Source: Anaerolineae bacterium (GTDB lineage Bacteria > Chloroflexota > Anaerolineae > JAAYZQ01). Taken from it: 64,000 nucleotides of DNA. How positions within the stretch are numbered: position 1 is the first letter of the stretch; each line of letters begins with the position of its first letter. A program made the translations under genes and the position numbers. Under the pieces are notes generated by a model, which was given only the letters and a program-made list of their open reading frames with translations, was not told the DNA's origin and did no database searches. The DNA lies in the NCBI GenBank assembly GCA_016929795.1, contig JAFGIA010000408.1:1-64000 (forward strand), in the 5' to 3' direction. Of this stretch, positions 50,538 to 59,749 are shown piece by piece.

Positions 50538-53117
50538 ATGAACGAGAACAGCAGCGCACCATCCAGGCGACTCCTTTCCCCCGATACGGCACCGGCCATC
50601 CCGGCCATCCTTTCTCTGGTCATCCCGGGCAGTGGTCAGTTCGCACTCGGCGAACGAGGGCGCGGCCTTGGCATTCTGGTCACCATCGTCGTAGCCGGCC
50701 TGCTCATCTTCTGGCAGGGTACGGTCGCGCTCATCGCCCCGCTCGTTGCCATGTGGCTCTGGGCCGCGTGGGATGCGTACCGGCTGGCACGCGGACGCAT
50801 CGGCGGCATGGGAGCGTTGCTCCTGCTCGCCGCCCTCATCCTGTATGGCGCCGGCGTGCAGGCCACCGAGGTCCGGGCGGAGCGCATCTTGACCGGGTGG
50901 CCCGCGGTCACTCCCTACCTCCAGGCGCTCACCGAGCCCGAGTTGCTCGAGTATCCCACCGAAGACTTGGTTGGCTCCATCCCCTTCCAGGTGCCATGCG
51001 TCGACCCGCTCCCCCCGCCCGACAAGCAGCCGACCGTCGACCCGCGCGTAGAAACCGCCGTACCGTGTGCCGCCATCGGCGACACAATTGTCGTCCGCGG
51101 CAGCGGCTTTTTCCCCAACACCGAGACTCACGCGCTCTGGACCAATCCGATTGGCGACTTGTCGCGCGTCCTGCAAGAGAGAAAGCCGCTCGTCTTTGAG
51201 ACGGACGATCAAGGGCAGTTCGAGATTTCTTTCCAGGTACCGCTGGCGGTGCCGCTCACGCAATTACCTGCGGAGGGCAAGACCCAGACGCACGTGATCC
51301 GGATCGAGCAGCACCGGCCCTATGGCTCGCTGCAGCCTACAGAAACACTGAGCCTGGTGCTCGAAAAGATTGGCGAGACCATCGCCCTCGCCTTCATGGC
51401 GACGGTGTTGGGCGTCATTTTTGCCGTGCCTGTCAGTTTTCTCGCGGCCCGCAACCTGATGTGGGCCAACCCGGTCACGCGCGCCATTTATTACGTGGTC
51501 CGCACCACCCTGAACGTTGTGCGCTCTATTGAGACGCTGATGTGGGCCATCGTTTTTGCCGTGTGGGTAGGCCTTGGCCCCTTTGGCGGCATGCTCGCGC
51601 TCTTGCTACACACCGTCGCCGCCCTGGGCAAGCTCTATTCGGAGGCGATCGAGAGCATTGATCCCGGGCCGATCGAGGCCGTGCGCTCGACGGGCGCGAC
51701 GTTCCCACAGGTCATCGTCTATGCCGTATTGCCCCAGATCGTGCCCACCTTCCTCTCCTTCACCCTCTACCGCTGGGACATCAACGTGCGCATGTCCACA
51801 GTGATCGGCCTCATCAGCAACGTCGGCCTCGGCTTCCTCGTCATCCAGTGGATCCGCCTCGGCAATCTGCGCGCCATGGCGACGTCGATCATTGCTATCG
51901 TCTTGGTCGTCGCCATCCTCGACTATGTGTCGGGCTGGCTGCGCGAGCGGGTCATCCGCGGTACGACAACGCCCATGCGCCCGGCGGTCGCGCTCGCCGT
52001 GCGCGGCATCGCCATCCTCGGGTTTGCCGCCCTGTTCATCTGGTCGTGGGACGTGTCGAACGTCAGCTTTACCGAGTTCATTCGCGGCGCGCCCGATGGG
52101 TTGGGTATGCTGCGCGATTTTGCCGTGCCCGCCATGTTCGAGCGCCCGACTGAGGAGCACGCGGTCAGCGAACCGCTGCCGGTGCCGTGCACAGCCGGAG
52201 AACCGGCAGCCGGGCAGACGGACGTCGCCGAGCTCGATCTGTCGGTGCCGTGTGGTGCAGTCGGCGAGCCACTTGTCATCCAGGGACACGATTTGCCTGC
52301 GAACCAGCGCATCTCGGTACGCTGGGCGCTTCCCGACGGCGGGTACCTGCGCATCGACCCCGACTGCTGTGTGACAGATGGGGGTGGAAACTTTGCACTC
52401 GAGACGCGGATCAGCCCGCTTATGGAGGTTGAAGAAGGTGGCGAGGTTGCCAGCGTCTCGGTCGTGTGGCAGGAAGTAATCGGGCCGCCCCAGATCAGCG
52501 ACGCGTTCAAAAGCGTAGTCGACCTGTCCATCGTCACCCTGCTGATGGCACTGCTCGCCACGACGCTCGGCTCCGTCTTTGCCATCCCACTCAGCTTTTT
52601 TGCAGCACGCAACATCATGGGCAGCAACCCCATCGGGCGGGGCGTTTATTACGTCACCCGTGGCATCTTTAATCTATGGCGTTCCATCGAGCCGATGATC
52701 CTGGCGCTGATCGCCGCAGCGTGGGTGGGCGTCGGCCCCTTTGCCGGCGTGCTGGCCCTCGCCATCAACAATATCCCCAACCTGGGCAAGCTCTTTTCAG
52801 AGAGCATCGAAGAGATCGACACCGGGCCAGTGGAGGCGATCACGGCTACCGGCGCCAATCGACTCCAAACCCTGGTGTATGCTATTGCGCCCCAGCTCGT
52901 GCCCAAGTTCCTGGCCTTTATCCTCTACCAGTGGGACATCAACATCCGCATGTCGACCGTCATCGGCTATGTCGGCGGTGGTGGCATCGGCCAGTACTTT
53001 CGCATCAACGTCCAGCTCAATCAATATGCGGAAGCCGGCATGGCCGTATGGGCCATCGTCATCATGGTGTGGAGCATGGACTATCTCAGCGCCAAGGCAC
53101 GCGAAGCCCTGACGTGA
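50538..53117 (+). CDS. phnE: Double PhnE permease fusion with two extracytoplasmic beta-domain insertions
   Basis: An 859-residue protein that fuses two PhnE permeases normally of about 270 residues. An N-terminal membrane region (about 20-108; LVIPGSGQFALGERGRG) is followed by a soluble insert (about 150-258), permease 1 (about 270-470, coupling loop IEAVRSTGATFPQVIVYAVL), linker helix, a second insert (about 545-648) and permease 2 (about 655-855, coupling loop VEAITATGANRLQTLVYAIA). Both inserts begin with a Val-Pro-Cys segment and share the pattern VPCxAxGxxxVIxGxxLPxN (copy 1: VVRGSGFFPNTE; copy 2: VIQGHDLPANQR), suggesting an Ig/IPT-like fold and duplication of a whole insert-permease unit. 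One polypeptide would supply both halves of the transporter pore. Confidence 0.9.
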   Translation: MNENSSAPSRRLLSPDTAPAIPAILSLVIPGSGQFALGERGRGLGILVTIVVAGLLIFWQGTVALIAPLVAMWLWAAWDAYRLARGRIGGMGALLLLAALILYGAGVQATEVRAERILTGWPAVTPYLQALTEPELLEYPTEDLVGSIPFQVPCVDPLPPPDKQPTVDPRVETAVPCAAIGDTIVVRGSGFFPNTETHALWTNPIGDLSRVLQERKPLVFETDDQGQFEISFQVPLAVPLTQLPAEGKTQTHVIRIEQHRPYGSLQPTETLSLVLEKIGETIALAFMATVLGVIFAVPVSFLAARNLMWANPVTRAIYYVVRTTLNVVRSIETLMWAIVFAVWVGLGPFGGMLALLLHTVAALGKLYSEAIESIDPGPIEAVRSTGATFPQVIVYAVLPQIVPTFLSFTLYRWDINVRMSTVIGLISNVGLGFLVIQWIRLGNLRAMATSIIAIVLVVAILDYVSGWLRERVIRGTTTPMRPAVALAVRGIAILGFAALFIWSWDVSNVSFTEFIRGAPDGLGMLRDFAVPAMFERPTEEHAVSEPLPVPCTAGEPAAGQTDVAELDLSVPCGAVGEPLVIQGHDLPANQRISVRWALPDGGYLRIDPDCCVTDGGGNFALETRISPLMEVEEGGEVASVSVVWQEVIGPPQISDAFKSVVDLSIVTLLMALLATTLGSVFAIPLSFFAARNIMGSNPIGRGVYYVTRGIFNLWRSIEPMILALIAAAWVGVGPFAGVLALAINNIPNLGKLFSESIEEIDTGPVEAITATGANRLQTLVYAIAPQLVPKFLAFILYQWDINIRMSTVIGYVGGGGIGQYFRINVQLNQYAEAGMAVWAIVIMVWSMDYLSAKAREALT

Positions 53118-53992
53118 TTCGAGTCATCATCGACTTTGACGGGACCCTGACCGCCGAAGAGGCGCAGGCCCGGCCGTTGGCAGAGCGGTCGCTGGATACG
53201 CTGGCCAAGGAGATCATCGGAGCGCCGCGGGCGCAGCTCGCGGCCGATTACGATACTACTCGGGCTCGCCTGCTCGCCAAGCCGCACCGCTACTGGTGGG
53301 AGGTGAACGGCCTGATCGCCTCCTACTGCGACGAGGGGGCATTCATCCTCAACACGACGACGCTGCAGGTCATGCTTGCCAGCAACCCGGCCTATGCCCG
53401 CGCCGTCACCGATTTCTTTCCCCGGTCCGAGTACGACCCCGTCGTCGACTGCACCAATTATCTCTTTCACCGCCACACCGCCGAGCTGCCACCGGCCTTT
53501 CGCCCCGGCGCACGCGAGGCGCTCGATGCCCTCGTCGCCGACCCCGACTGCGAGCCCGTGGTGCTGACCAACTCCCTGGGCAATAAGGTGGCGCGCCTGC
53601 TGGCAGGCCTCGGCTTTGTTGGCGACGTCGCCATCCTGGGTGACACCCGCCAATACGACATGGACCCGGCGTGGGATCATACCTTCGAGCACCCAGAACT
53701 TGGCTCGATCCAGGTGTGGCCCGTCGACGAGCAGCACGCCGTCGACCTGCGCCGGCCCGTCTACTACCGCGCACTCATTGACGCGCTTCGGGGTGACATC
53801 CAACTTGCCGTCGTCGCCGACACCTTCTCACTGCCCGGTGCCCTCCCCCTCCTGATGGGCATCCCCTTCCTCCTCTTGACCACACCCTATACACCCACCT
53901 GGTGCCGTCGTATCGTCGACGACCACCCCCTGGGCTACCTCCTCGACGACATTGCCGCCCTGCCGGCTGCGCTTGAGCAAACTGCCCGATGA
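53114..53992 (+). CDS. HAD-superfamily phosphatase
   Basis: A 292-residue HAD hydrolase: IIDFDGTLTAEEA (motif I, nucleophile Asp in DFDGT), EPVVLTNSLGN (motif II Thr) and LAVVADTFSLPGALPLL (motif IV region). The GTG start overlaps the phnE stop (GTGA), so it is coupled to the transporter. A role in hydrolysing a phosphate ester made from the imported compound is likely but the substrate is unknown; it lacks the hallmarks of phosphonoacetaldehyde hydrolase that I can recognise. Confidence 0.8.
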   Translation: MIRVIIDFDGTLTAEEAQARPLAERSLDTLAKEIIGAPRAQLAADYDTTRARLLAKPHRYWWEVNGLIASYCDEGAFILNTTTLQVMLASNPAYARAVTDFFPRSEYDPVVDCTNYLFHRHTAELPPAFRPGAREALDALVADPDCEPVVLTNSLGNKVARLLAGLGFVGDVAILGDTRQYDMDPAWDHTFEHPELGSIQVWPVDEQHAVDLRRPVYYRALIDALRGDIQLAVVADTFSLPGALPLLMGIPFLLLTTPYTPTWCRRIVDDHPLGYLLDDIAALPAALEQTAR

Positions 53993-54054
53993 TCGATAAG
54001 TGCTGCCAATTTTCTGTCCTGTGCTCCCTGTCGTGACGCTTGTGGCCCAGATGT

Positions 54055-54084
54055 CTGGCACATTTATGATCCTTGTGTTATAAT
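54055..54084 (+). promoter_or_regulatory. Promoter of the CNNM/CorC gene pair
   Basis: TATAAT (54079-54084) with CTGGCA (54055-54060) at 18-bp spacing, about 50 bp upstream of the first start codon. Confidence 0.55.
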
Positions 54085-54134
54085 GAGCCCATCATGGGTA
54101 CGAAAGTGGTACGAATAGCTGGCAATCGCAGCGA

Positions 54135-55493
54135 ATGCAGGAGGCAATCCTGCCTGTGCTGACCTTCCTGACCATCCTCTTTGTCGTCTCGCTCCTGATC
54201 TTTATCAACGGCCTCTACGTCGCCGGCGAGTTCTCGGCAGTCAGCGCGCGCAAGACGCGCATCATCCAGGCTGCAGAAGAGGGCAGCCGCCTGGCGCGCA
54301 CCCTGCTGCCCGTGCTCCAGGACCGGCACAAGCTCGACAGCTATATCGCCGCCAGCCAGGTGGGCATCACCCTGTCGAGCATCGTCCTCGGCATCTATGG
54401 CGAGCAGCAGATCGCCCCCCTCATTGCGCCCTGGATCGCCAGGCTGCCCCTCGGCGGCTCTGCGGAAGCCGGCACCCATGTCGCCGCCGCCGGCATTGCC
54501 TCCACCACCGTCCTCATCGTACTCACGACGCTCCAGGTAGTGATGGGCGAGCTGGTGCCCAAGTCAATCGCGCTCCAGTACCCGGAAAGAACGGCGCTGA
54601 CCACGGCCCTGCCGATGAAATGGTCGGCGGATTATTTCCTAAAGCCCTTGATCATGCTCCTGAACGGCAGTGGCCGCCTCCTCCTGAAGCTGCTCGGTAC
54701 CCCGGAGGGTGGGGGGCACACCCACCTCCACTCGCCTGAAGAGATCCTGATCCTGGCTGAGGAAAGCCAGCGTGGTGGCTTGATCCCCGCCGACGAGCAC
54801 CGGTTCCTGCAAAACGTGTTCCGCTCTGGAGATCTGCGCGCCGTCGACGTGGCCGTGCCGCGCACCCGCATCGTCGCCGCCGAAGCCAGCAGGCCAGTGC
54901 ACGACGTGATCGCCCTCGCTGCTGACTCGGCCTACACGCGCATTCCAATCTATGAAGGCGACATTGACCAGATCGTCGGGATTGTGCACCTGCGCGACCT
55001 CTTTGCCCTGTACCGCACCGATCCCGATGCCGGCATCGACGCCATTGTGCGCCCGGTGCCCTTTGTCCCGGAGACTTTGACCACCACCGACGTGTGGCAG
55101 CGCCTGGACGAGGCGCAGAGCTATGTGGCCATCGTCTTTGACGAATATGGCGGCACCAGTGGGCTGATCACGCGCGAGGATCTGGTCGAAGAGCTATTTG
55201 GCGAGTTGCAGGACGAGTTCGACCAGGAGCAGGCGCTCGTGACCCAGGTGGGCGCCGGGCGCCTGAGCGTGCGCGGCGACCTGCTCATCTCTGTTCTGAA
55301 CGACCGCCTCGACATCGACCTGCCGCACGAACAGTCGCGCACCATCGGCGGCCTGGTGATGGATACCCTGGGCCGCATCCCCGAGGTAGGCGACGAGATC
55401 GAGATCGATGGTGTCCAACTGCGGGTGGAAGCTGTGGATCAGCGCTCCGCCAGCCGGGTGTGTGTGACGATCGAGCCGGAGAAGACGGCGTGA
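54135..55493 (+). CDS. CNNM/CorC (HlyC/CorC) family transporter protein, first copy
   Basis: A 452-residue protein: CNNM transmembrane domain (FINGLYVAGEFSAVSARKTRI, LVPKSIALQYPERTA), two CBS domains (about 205-330; RTRIVAAEASRPVHDVIALA, YVAIVFDEYGGTSGLIT) and a C-terminal CorC_HlyC domain (LPHEQSRTIGGLVMDTLGRI, QLRVEAVDQ). The family is implicated in Mg2+/Co2+ efflux or regulation. The ATG at 54135 is used; a GTG at 54156 with AGGAGG upstream is an alternative. Followed at once by a paralogue. Confidence 0.9.
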   Translation: MQEAILPVLTFLTILFVVSLLIFINGLYVAGEFSAVSARKTRIIQAAEEGSRLARTLLPVLQDRHKLDSYIAASQVGITLSSIVLGIYGEQQIAPLIAPWIARLPLGGSAEAGTHVAAAGIASTTVLIVLTTLQVVMGELVPKSIALQYPERTALTTALPMKWSADYFLKPLIMLLNGSGRLLLKLLGTPEGGGHTHLHSPEEILILAEESQRGGLIPADEHRFLQNVFRSGDLRAVDVAVPRTRIVAAEASRPVHDVIALAADSAYTRIPIYEGDIDQIVGIVHLRDLFALYRTDPDAGIDAIVRPVPFVPETLTTTDVWQRLDEAQSYVAIVFDEYGGTSGLITREDLVEELFGELQDEFDQEQALVTQVGAGRLSVRGDLLISVLNDRLDIDLPHEQSRTIGGLVMDTLGRIPEVGDEIEIDGVQLRVEAVDQRSASRVCVTIEPEKTA

Positions 55494-56803
55494 TGGCCAC
55501 GCTCTTTTCGTTCTCTGTCATCGCCGTACTGATCCTGATCAATGGCCTGTTCGTGGCGGCCGAGTTTGCGATCATTGGCGTGCGTCCCACACGCATCGAG
55601 CAACTGGCAGACGGAGGAAACCGCGCCGCAGGCTGGGTGCACGGGGTCCTGCACGACAGGCGCAGGGTCGACCGCTACATCGCCACCGCCCAATTGGGGA
55701 TCACCCTCGCCAGCCTGGGGCTGGGCATGTACGCCGAACCGGCCATCGCCCACCTGATCGAACCCCCGCTGCATGACTGGTTCGGGCTCGAAGGGACAGT
55801 CGTGCACACCATCTCGTTCGTGATCGCTCTCGCGCTTATCACCTACCTGCATGTCGTCGTGGGAGAGATGGTGCCCAAGTCACTGGCGCTGCAACGCACC
55901 GAGACAATGGCCCTGGCCCTGGCCACGCCCATGCGCCTGGCCGGCAAACTCTTTTCGATCCCGGTCACCCTGTTGAACCGCATCGGGCTGTGGACACTCA
56001 AACTGTTGAGCATCCCGCCGCCTGGCGAGGGGAGCCGCATCTATTCGCCGGACGAGCTGGAAATGATCGTCTCCGAGAGTTATGCCGGGGGCCTGATCGA
56101 GGCCTACGAGCAGGCGCTGGTGACCAACCTCTTTGACTTTGCCGAGGAACGGGTGGAGCAGGTGATGGTCCCCCGTCCCATGATGACCGCGGTGCCCGAC
56201 ACGGTCGACGAGAAGGAATTGCTATCTGTCTTTGACTCTGTATCTTATAACCGGCTGCCAGTGTATCACAACCACGTGGACGACATTGTCGGCGTCGTGC
56301 ATCTCAAGGACCTGGTGCGGCAGCAGATTGCGGATCGGCCGTTCGATGTGCACGCTCTGCTGCGCCCTGTCTCTTTCGTGCCCGAGTCGCTGCCGGTCAA
56401 AGCGCTGCTCGCCCAGTTCCAGCGCCAGCGCCAACAGATCGCCATCGTCATCGACGAGCATGGGGGAACGCTCGGCCTGGTCACAGTGGAGGACATCCTC
56501 GAGGAGGTAGTCGGCGAGGTGCGCGATGAATTCGACAAAGAGGCAGAGCCTCTCTCCCTTGTCGCGCCGGGCCATCTCGTCGCCCAGGGTACCGTGCAGA
56601 TCGAAGATATCGAGCGCTATGCGTCGCTGGGCGCTCACGGCTATGACGTGCAGACCGTCGGCGGCCTGGTCTGGGCCAGGCTCGATCGTCGCCCCGAGGT
56701 AGGTGACCAGGTCCAAGTCGGCGACGTCACCCTGCGCGTGGATGACATGAGCGGGCTGAGTGTTACCCAGGTGTCGGTGCTCTTTTCCCCGGCCAAGATC
56801 TGA
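55493..56803 (+). CDS. CNNM/CorC (HlyC/CorC) family transporter protein, second copy
   Basis: A 436-residue paralogue of the upstream gene with the same domain order: CNNM (LINGLFVAAEFAIIGVRPTRI, MVPKSLALQRTETMA), CBS pair (VPRPMMTAVPDTVDEKELLS, IAIVIDEHGGTLGLVTVEDI) and CorC_HlyC (VQTVGGLVWARLDRRPEVGD). The start overlaps the stop of copy one (TGATG). The two are probably translated together and may form a heterodimer. Confidence 0.9.
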   Translation: MATLFSFSVIAVLILINGLFVAAEFAIIGVRPTRIEQLADGGNRAAGWVHGVLHDRRRVDRYIATAQLGITLASLGLGMYAEPAIAHLIEPPLHDWFGLEGTVVHTISFVIALALITYLHVVVGEMVPKSLALQRTETMALALATPMRLAGKLFSIPVTLLNRIGLWTLKLLSIPPPGEGSRIYSPDELEMIVSESYAGGLIEAYEQALVTNLFDFAEERVEQVMVPRPMMTAVPDTVDEKELLSVFDSVSYNRLPVYHNHVDDIVGVVHLKDLVRQQIADRPFDVHALLRPVSFVPESLPVKALLAQFQRQRQQIAIVIDEHGGTLGLVTVEDILEEVVGEVRDEFDKEAEPLSLVAPGHLVAQGTVQIEDIERYASLGAHGYDVQTVGGLVWARLDRRPEVGDQVQVGDVTLRVDDMSGLSVTQVSVLFSPAKI

Positions 56804-56832
56804 GCCAGGCCCTATATTGCGCGTTGCCTGGT

Positions 56833-56861
56833 TTGCACTCTGGGTCGATTTGCAGTATCAT
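56833..56861 (+). promoter_or_regulatory. Promoter of the inhibitor-protease gene
   Basis: TTGCAC (56833-56838), 17-bp spacer and TATCAT (56856-56861), giving a leader of about 185 nt. Confidence 0.55.
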
Positions 56862-57052
56862 ATAGGCTGTCTCCTGCCGGTACTGCAAGTTCATCACGAA
56901 CCCAACCTCGCCAGCCAGGAGGCTAGTGCGTAGCAGGGGCAGCGGGGGCCATCACTCTTCAGTTCTCACCCCGTCAAGGGGAATACGTCGCCCCCCTCAT
57001 CCCCAGGCGGCCAACGGCGACGATGGATCACTGAAAATTGGAGGATTGAACT

Positions 57053-59107
57053 ATGAACCATTTCCACTCATTTGTTGCCAGGCACGTCCGTTTGGCCCTG
57101 GCAGTCATCATCCTGTTCACGCTCTTGCCCTGGCTCGCACAGCCCACCGCCGGCTCGGCTCCAACCCCAGAAGAGATCGCGCTGACGGCGGCAGACGACG
57201 GAGGGAGTGTCGAGCTGCGCGACGGACAGATCCTCACGCTCCAGCTTCCGGCCAACCCATCCACCGGCTACCTGTGGGAATTGGACGAGCCCGCCGAGGC
57301 AGCGCTGCGCCAGGTTGGAGCGCGCCAATTCAAGCCCGAGTCGAACCTGCTCGGCGCCCCCGGCATCGTCACGCTCCGGTTCGCGCCCGTGCAGAGCGGC
57401 ACCACGCGCCTGGCGCTCGCCTACCGGCGCCCGTGGGAGGAGGCATCCCCGCTGGACACCTTTGCCGTTGACGTCCGCGCCGTCGGTACGATTGACCCCG
57501 CCACCCTCGCCGCATATGAAGCCGCCCAGCCTGCTCCTGCCGAGCCGCCCCGGTCGGTGCCGGCTATGCCTCCCCTCGAGGAACAACCCCAGACCAGGGC
57601 CGCGCTGCCAAGCAGCTTTGACTGGTGCGACCAGGGTGGATGCACCGAGGTCAAAAACCAGGGAGCTTGCGGAAGCTGTTGGGCGTTCGGCACCGTTGGC
57701 CCACTCGAATCGCTCATCAAGCTCAACGGCGGCGGCGACAAGGACCTGTCGGAGCAGTACCTGGTGTCGTGCAACAGCGACGACTGGGGCTGCGACGGGG
57801 GCTGGTGGGCGCACGACTATCACGAGTGGAAGTATATCGCTGACGAGCGGGAAGCCGGTGCACGCTACGAGGCCGACAAGCCCTACCAGGCCGCCGACGT
57901 ACCGTGCAATCCGCCCCACCCGCCCCACGAGCTGATCAGCGGCTGGGCCGAGATCAACCCCTACAGCTCGGTGCCCACCGTCGCCGAAATCAAGCAGGCG
58001 ATCTATGATTACGGCCCGGTTTCCGCCGCCGTCTGCGTCGGCGACGCGTGGGACTATTACTCCGGCGGCCTATTCTCGACCAACGAAACCTGCTCCGGAA
58101 ACGTGAACCATGGCGTCGTCCTCGTCGGCTGGGACGACAGCCTGGGCGCCTGGCGCCTGCGCAACTCGTGGGGACCCGGCTGGGGTGAAAGCGGCTACAT
58201 GTGGATCGCCTGGGGCACTTCGCTCATCGGCTATGGCGCGGCCTACATCAACTATGGCACCGTGCCCCACGGCCCGACGGCCCCCACCAGCCTGACCGCG
58301 ACCGCCGTGTCAGCGCACCAGATCAACCTCACCTGGGTCGATAACAGCACGAACGAAAGCGGCTTCAAGATCGAGCGTTCCCTGTCGGGCACCGGCGGCT
58401 GGCAGCAGATCGCCACCACCAGCGCCAACGCCACGTCGTACGCGAACACGGGCATCGCCGACAGCACCCGCCACTATTATCGCGTCGCCGCTTATAACAG
58501 CAGCAGCGCTTCGTCTTACACCAATGTGGCCTCGGCGGTGACCCCAGGGGCTGGATTCGACACCACGGTTTACCTGCCATTCGGCGTGCGCGGCTATGGC
58601 GAGGCCCCCCCGCCGTCGGGCCTGCCGCTGCACGAGAGCTTTTCGAGCGGCACCGTCCCGCCGCCTGGCTGGACGCTGGTCCAGACGAACCCACGCAACA
58701 CGTGGGAGATCCTGTACAGCTCCAGCAATCCCGAGGGCCTGTATGCTGCGCAGTGCCAGTACGATGAAACGCTCGCTGCCCAAAACGAGGTGTTGCTCAG
58801 CCCATCTTTCACCGCCAGCCGGGCGGTACTCCAGTTCTACTCGGGCGGCAGCATCCACTGGTGCCGCGATACGTACGACAACTGCGACCTGAACGTGTGG
58901 CTGGTCGTGGGGACGTGGGGTGGTGGTGACGACATCTTTGTGCGCACAGCCGACGACGACTGGAGCGCTGAGTGGGCCTGGTCCTACAGCGCCGTCGACC
59001 TGGCACCCTACCTGCCTTCGGGCACGCCCGTGCGCGTCGCTTTCCAATACATAGGCGCAGACGGCGCCCAGATCTTTATCGACGCGATAGACATCGCTGC
59101 ATACTAG
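57053..59107 (+). CDS. Secreted papain-family (C1A) protease fused to chagasin-like inhibitor, Fn3 and C-terminal beta domain
   Basis: A 684-residue exported protein. Signal/anchor helix at about 12-33. Residues about 45-145 match an I42 chagasin-like inhibitor (ANPSTGYLWELDEP, RLALAYRRPWEE). Residues about 185-402 are a C1A cysteine protease with oxyanion Gln about 203 and Cys about 209 (KNQGACGSCWAFGTVG), His about 353 (VNHGVVLVGWDD) and Asn about 371 (NSWGPGWGESGYMWI), all intact. A fibronectin-III domain (about 408-497) and a choice-of-anchor-like beta domain (about 525-684; LHESFSSGTVPPPGW, FIDAIDIAAY) follow. The propeptide typical of papain is replaced by the inhibitor domain, suggesting cis-regulation. 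Confidence 0.9.
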   Translation: MNHFHSFVARHVRLALAVIILFTLLPWLAQPTAGSAPTPEEIALTAADDGGSVELRDGQILTLQLPANPSTGYLWELDEPAEAALRQVGARQFKPESNLLGAPGIVTLRFAPVQSGTTRLALAYRRPWEEASPLDTFAVDVRAVGTIDPATLAAYEAAQPAPAEPPRSVPAMPPLEEQPQTRAALPSSFDWCDQGGCTEVKNQGACGSCWAFGTVGPLESLIKLNGGGDKDLSEQYLVSCNSDDWGCDGGWWAHDYHEWKYIADEREAGARYEADKPYQAADVPCNPPHPPHELISGWAEINPYSSVPTVAEIKQAIYDYGPVSAAVCVGDAWDYYSGGLFSTNETCSGNVNHGVVLVGWDDSLGAWRLRNSWGPGWGESGYMWIAWGTSLIGYGAAYINYGTVPHGPTAPTSLTATAVSAHQINLTWVDNSTNESGFKIERSLSGTGGWQQIATTSANATSYANTGIADSTRHYYRVAAYNSSSASSYTNVASAVTPGAGFDTTVYLPFGVRGYGEAPPPSGLPLHESFSSGTVPPPGWTLVQTNPRNTWEILYSSSNPEGLYAAQCQYDETLAAQNEVLLSPSFTASRAVLQFYSGGSIHWCRDTYDNCDLNVWLVVGTWGGGDDIFVRTADDDWSAEWAWSYSAVDLAPYLPSGTPVRVAFQYIGADGAQIFIDAIDIAAY

Positions 59108-59197
59108 ACGCCAGCCGGGTACAGAGTGGGCGCTCGCGCCGCACGGCGCCAGAGCGCCCACTTCTCGTCCGGCCCCTTCCGCACCAGGAGGCACCAG

Positions 59198-59746
59198 ATG
59201 CTCGTCGGAAAGAATGTCATCGTCCGCACCGTGCGCCATGCCGACCTCGACCGGCTTTATGACCTGATGGCCGACGTGCGCGCCATGGGCGACTATTGGC
59301 CGCCGAATATAGAATCAGAGATCCAGCGCAGCCAGGAGCTGGCAGAGCATGGCGCGTGGGAGCAAGATCGGGCCCTGTTGCTGATCACCGATCGCGAGCA
59401 GCGCATCGTCGGCCAGATCGCCTTCTTCAAATCCGCGTCCTATCACAACGCCTACGAGATCGCCTATCGCCTCTACCATCGGGCAGACTGGGGCAAGGGG
59501 TACATGACCGAAGCCGTGCACCTGCTCGTCGCCTTTCTGTTCGACACGCGCCCCGTCGACCGCATCCAGGCCACCACCCTGCCCGGAAATGCCGCCTCGC
59601 AGCAGGTGTTGAAGAACAGCGGCTTTCAGTTCGAGGGCGTCATGCGCCGCGCCCTCTTTCACCGCGGCCGCGCGGACGACCTACACCTCTTTTCCATCGT
59701 CCGCGGGGAACACCGGCCCCTGGCCGAGCTGCTCGACGGAGCGTGA
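59198..59746 (+). CDS. GNAT acetyltransferase (RimJ/RimL-like)
   Basis: A 182-residue RimJ-type GNAT: VIVRTVRHADLDRLYDLM, IVGQIAFFKSASYHNAYEIAY, RADWGKGYMTEAVHLLVAFL (acetyl-CoA loop) and NAASQQVLKNSGFQFEGVMR. The substrate may be a ribosomal protein N-terminus or an amino compound. The ATG at 59198 follows CAGGAGG. Four bp before the methyltransferase gene. Confidence 0.88.
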   Translation: MLVGKNVIVRTVRHADLDRLYDLMADVRAMGDYWPPNIESEIQRSQELAEHGAWEQDRALLLITDREQRIVGQIAFFKSASYHNAYEIAYRLYHRADWGKGYMTEAVHLLVAFLFDTRPVDRIQATTLPGNAASQQVLKNSGFQFEGVMRRALFHRGRADDLHLFSIVRGEHRPLAELLDGA

Positions 59747-59749
59747 GCG

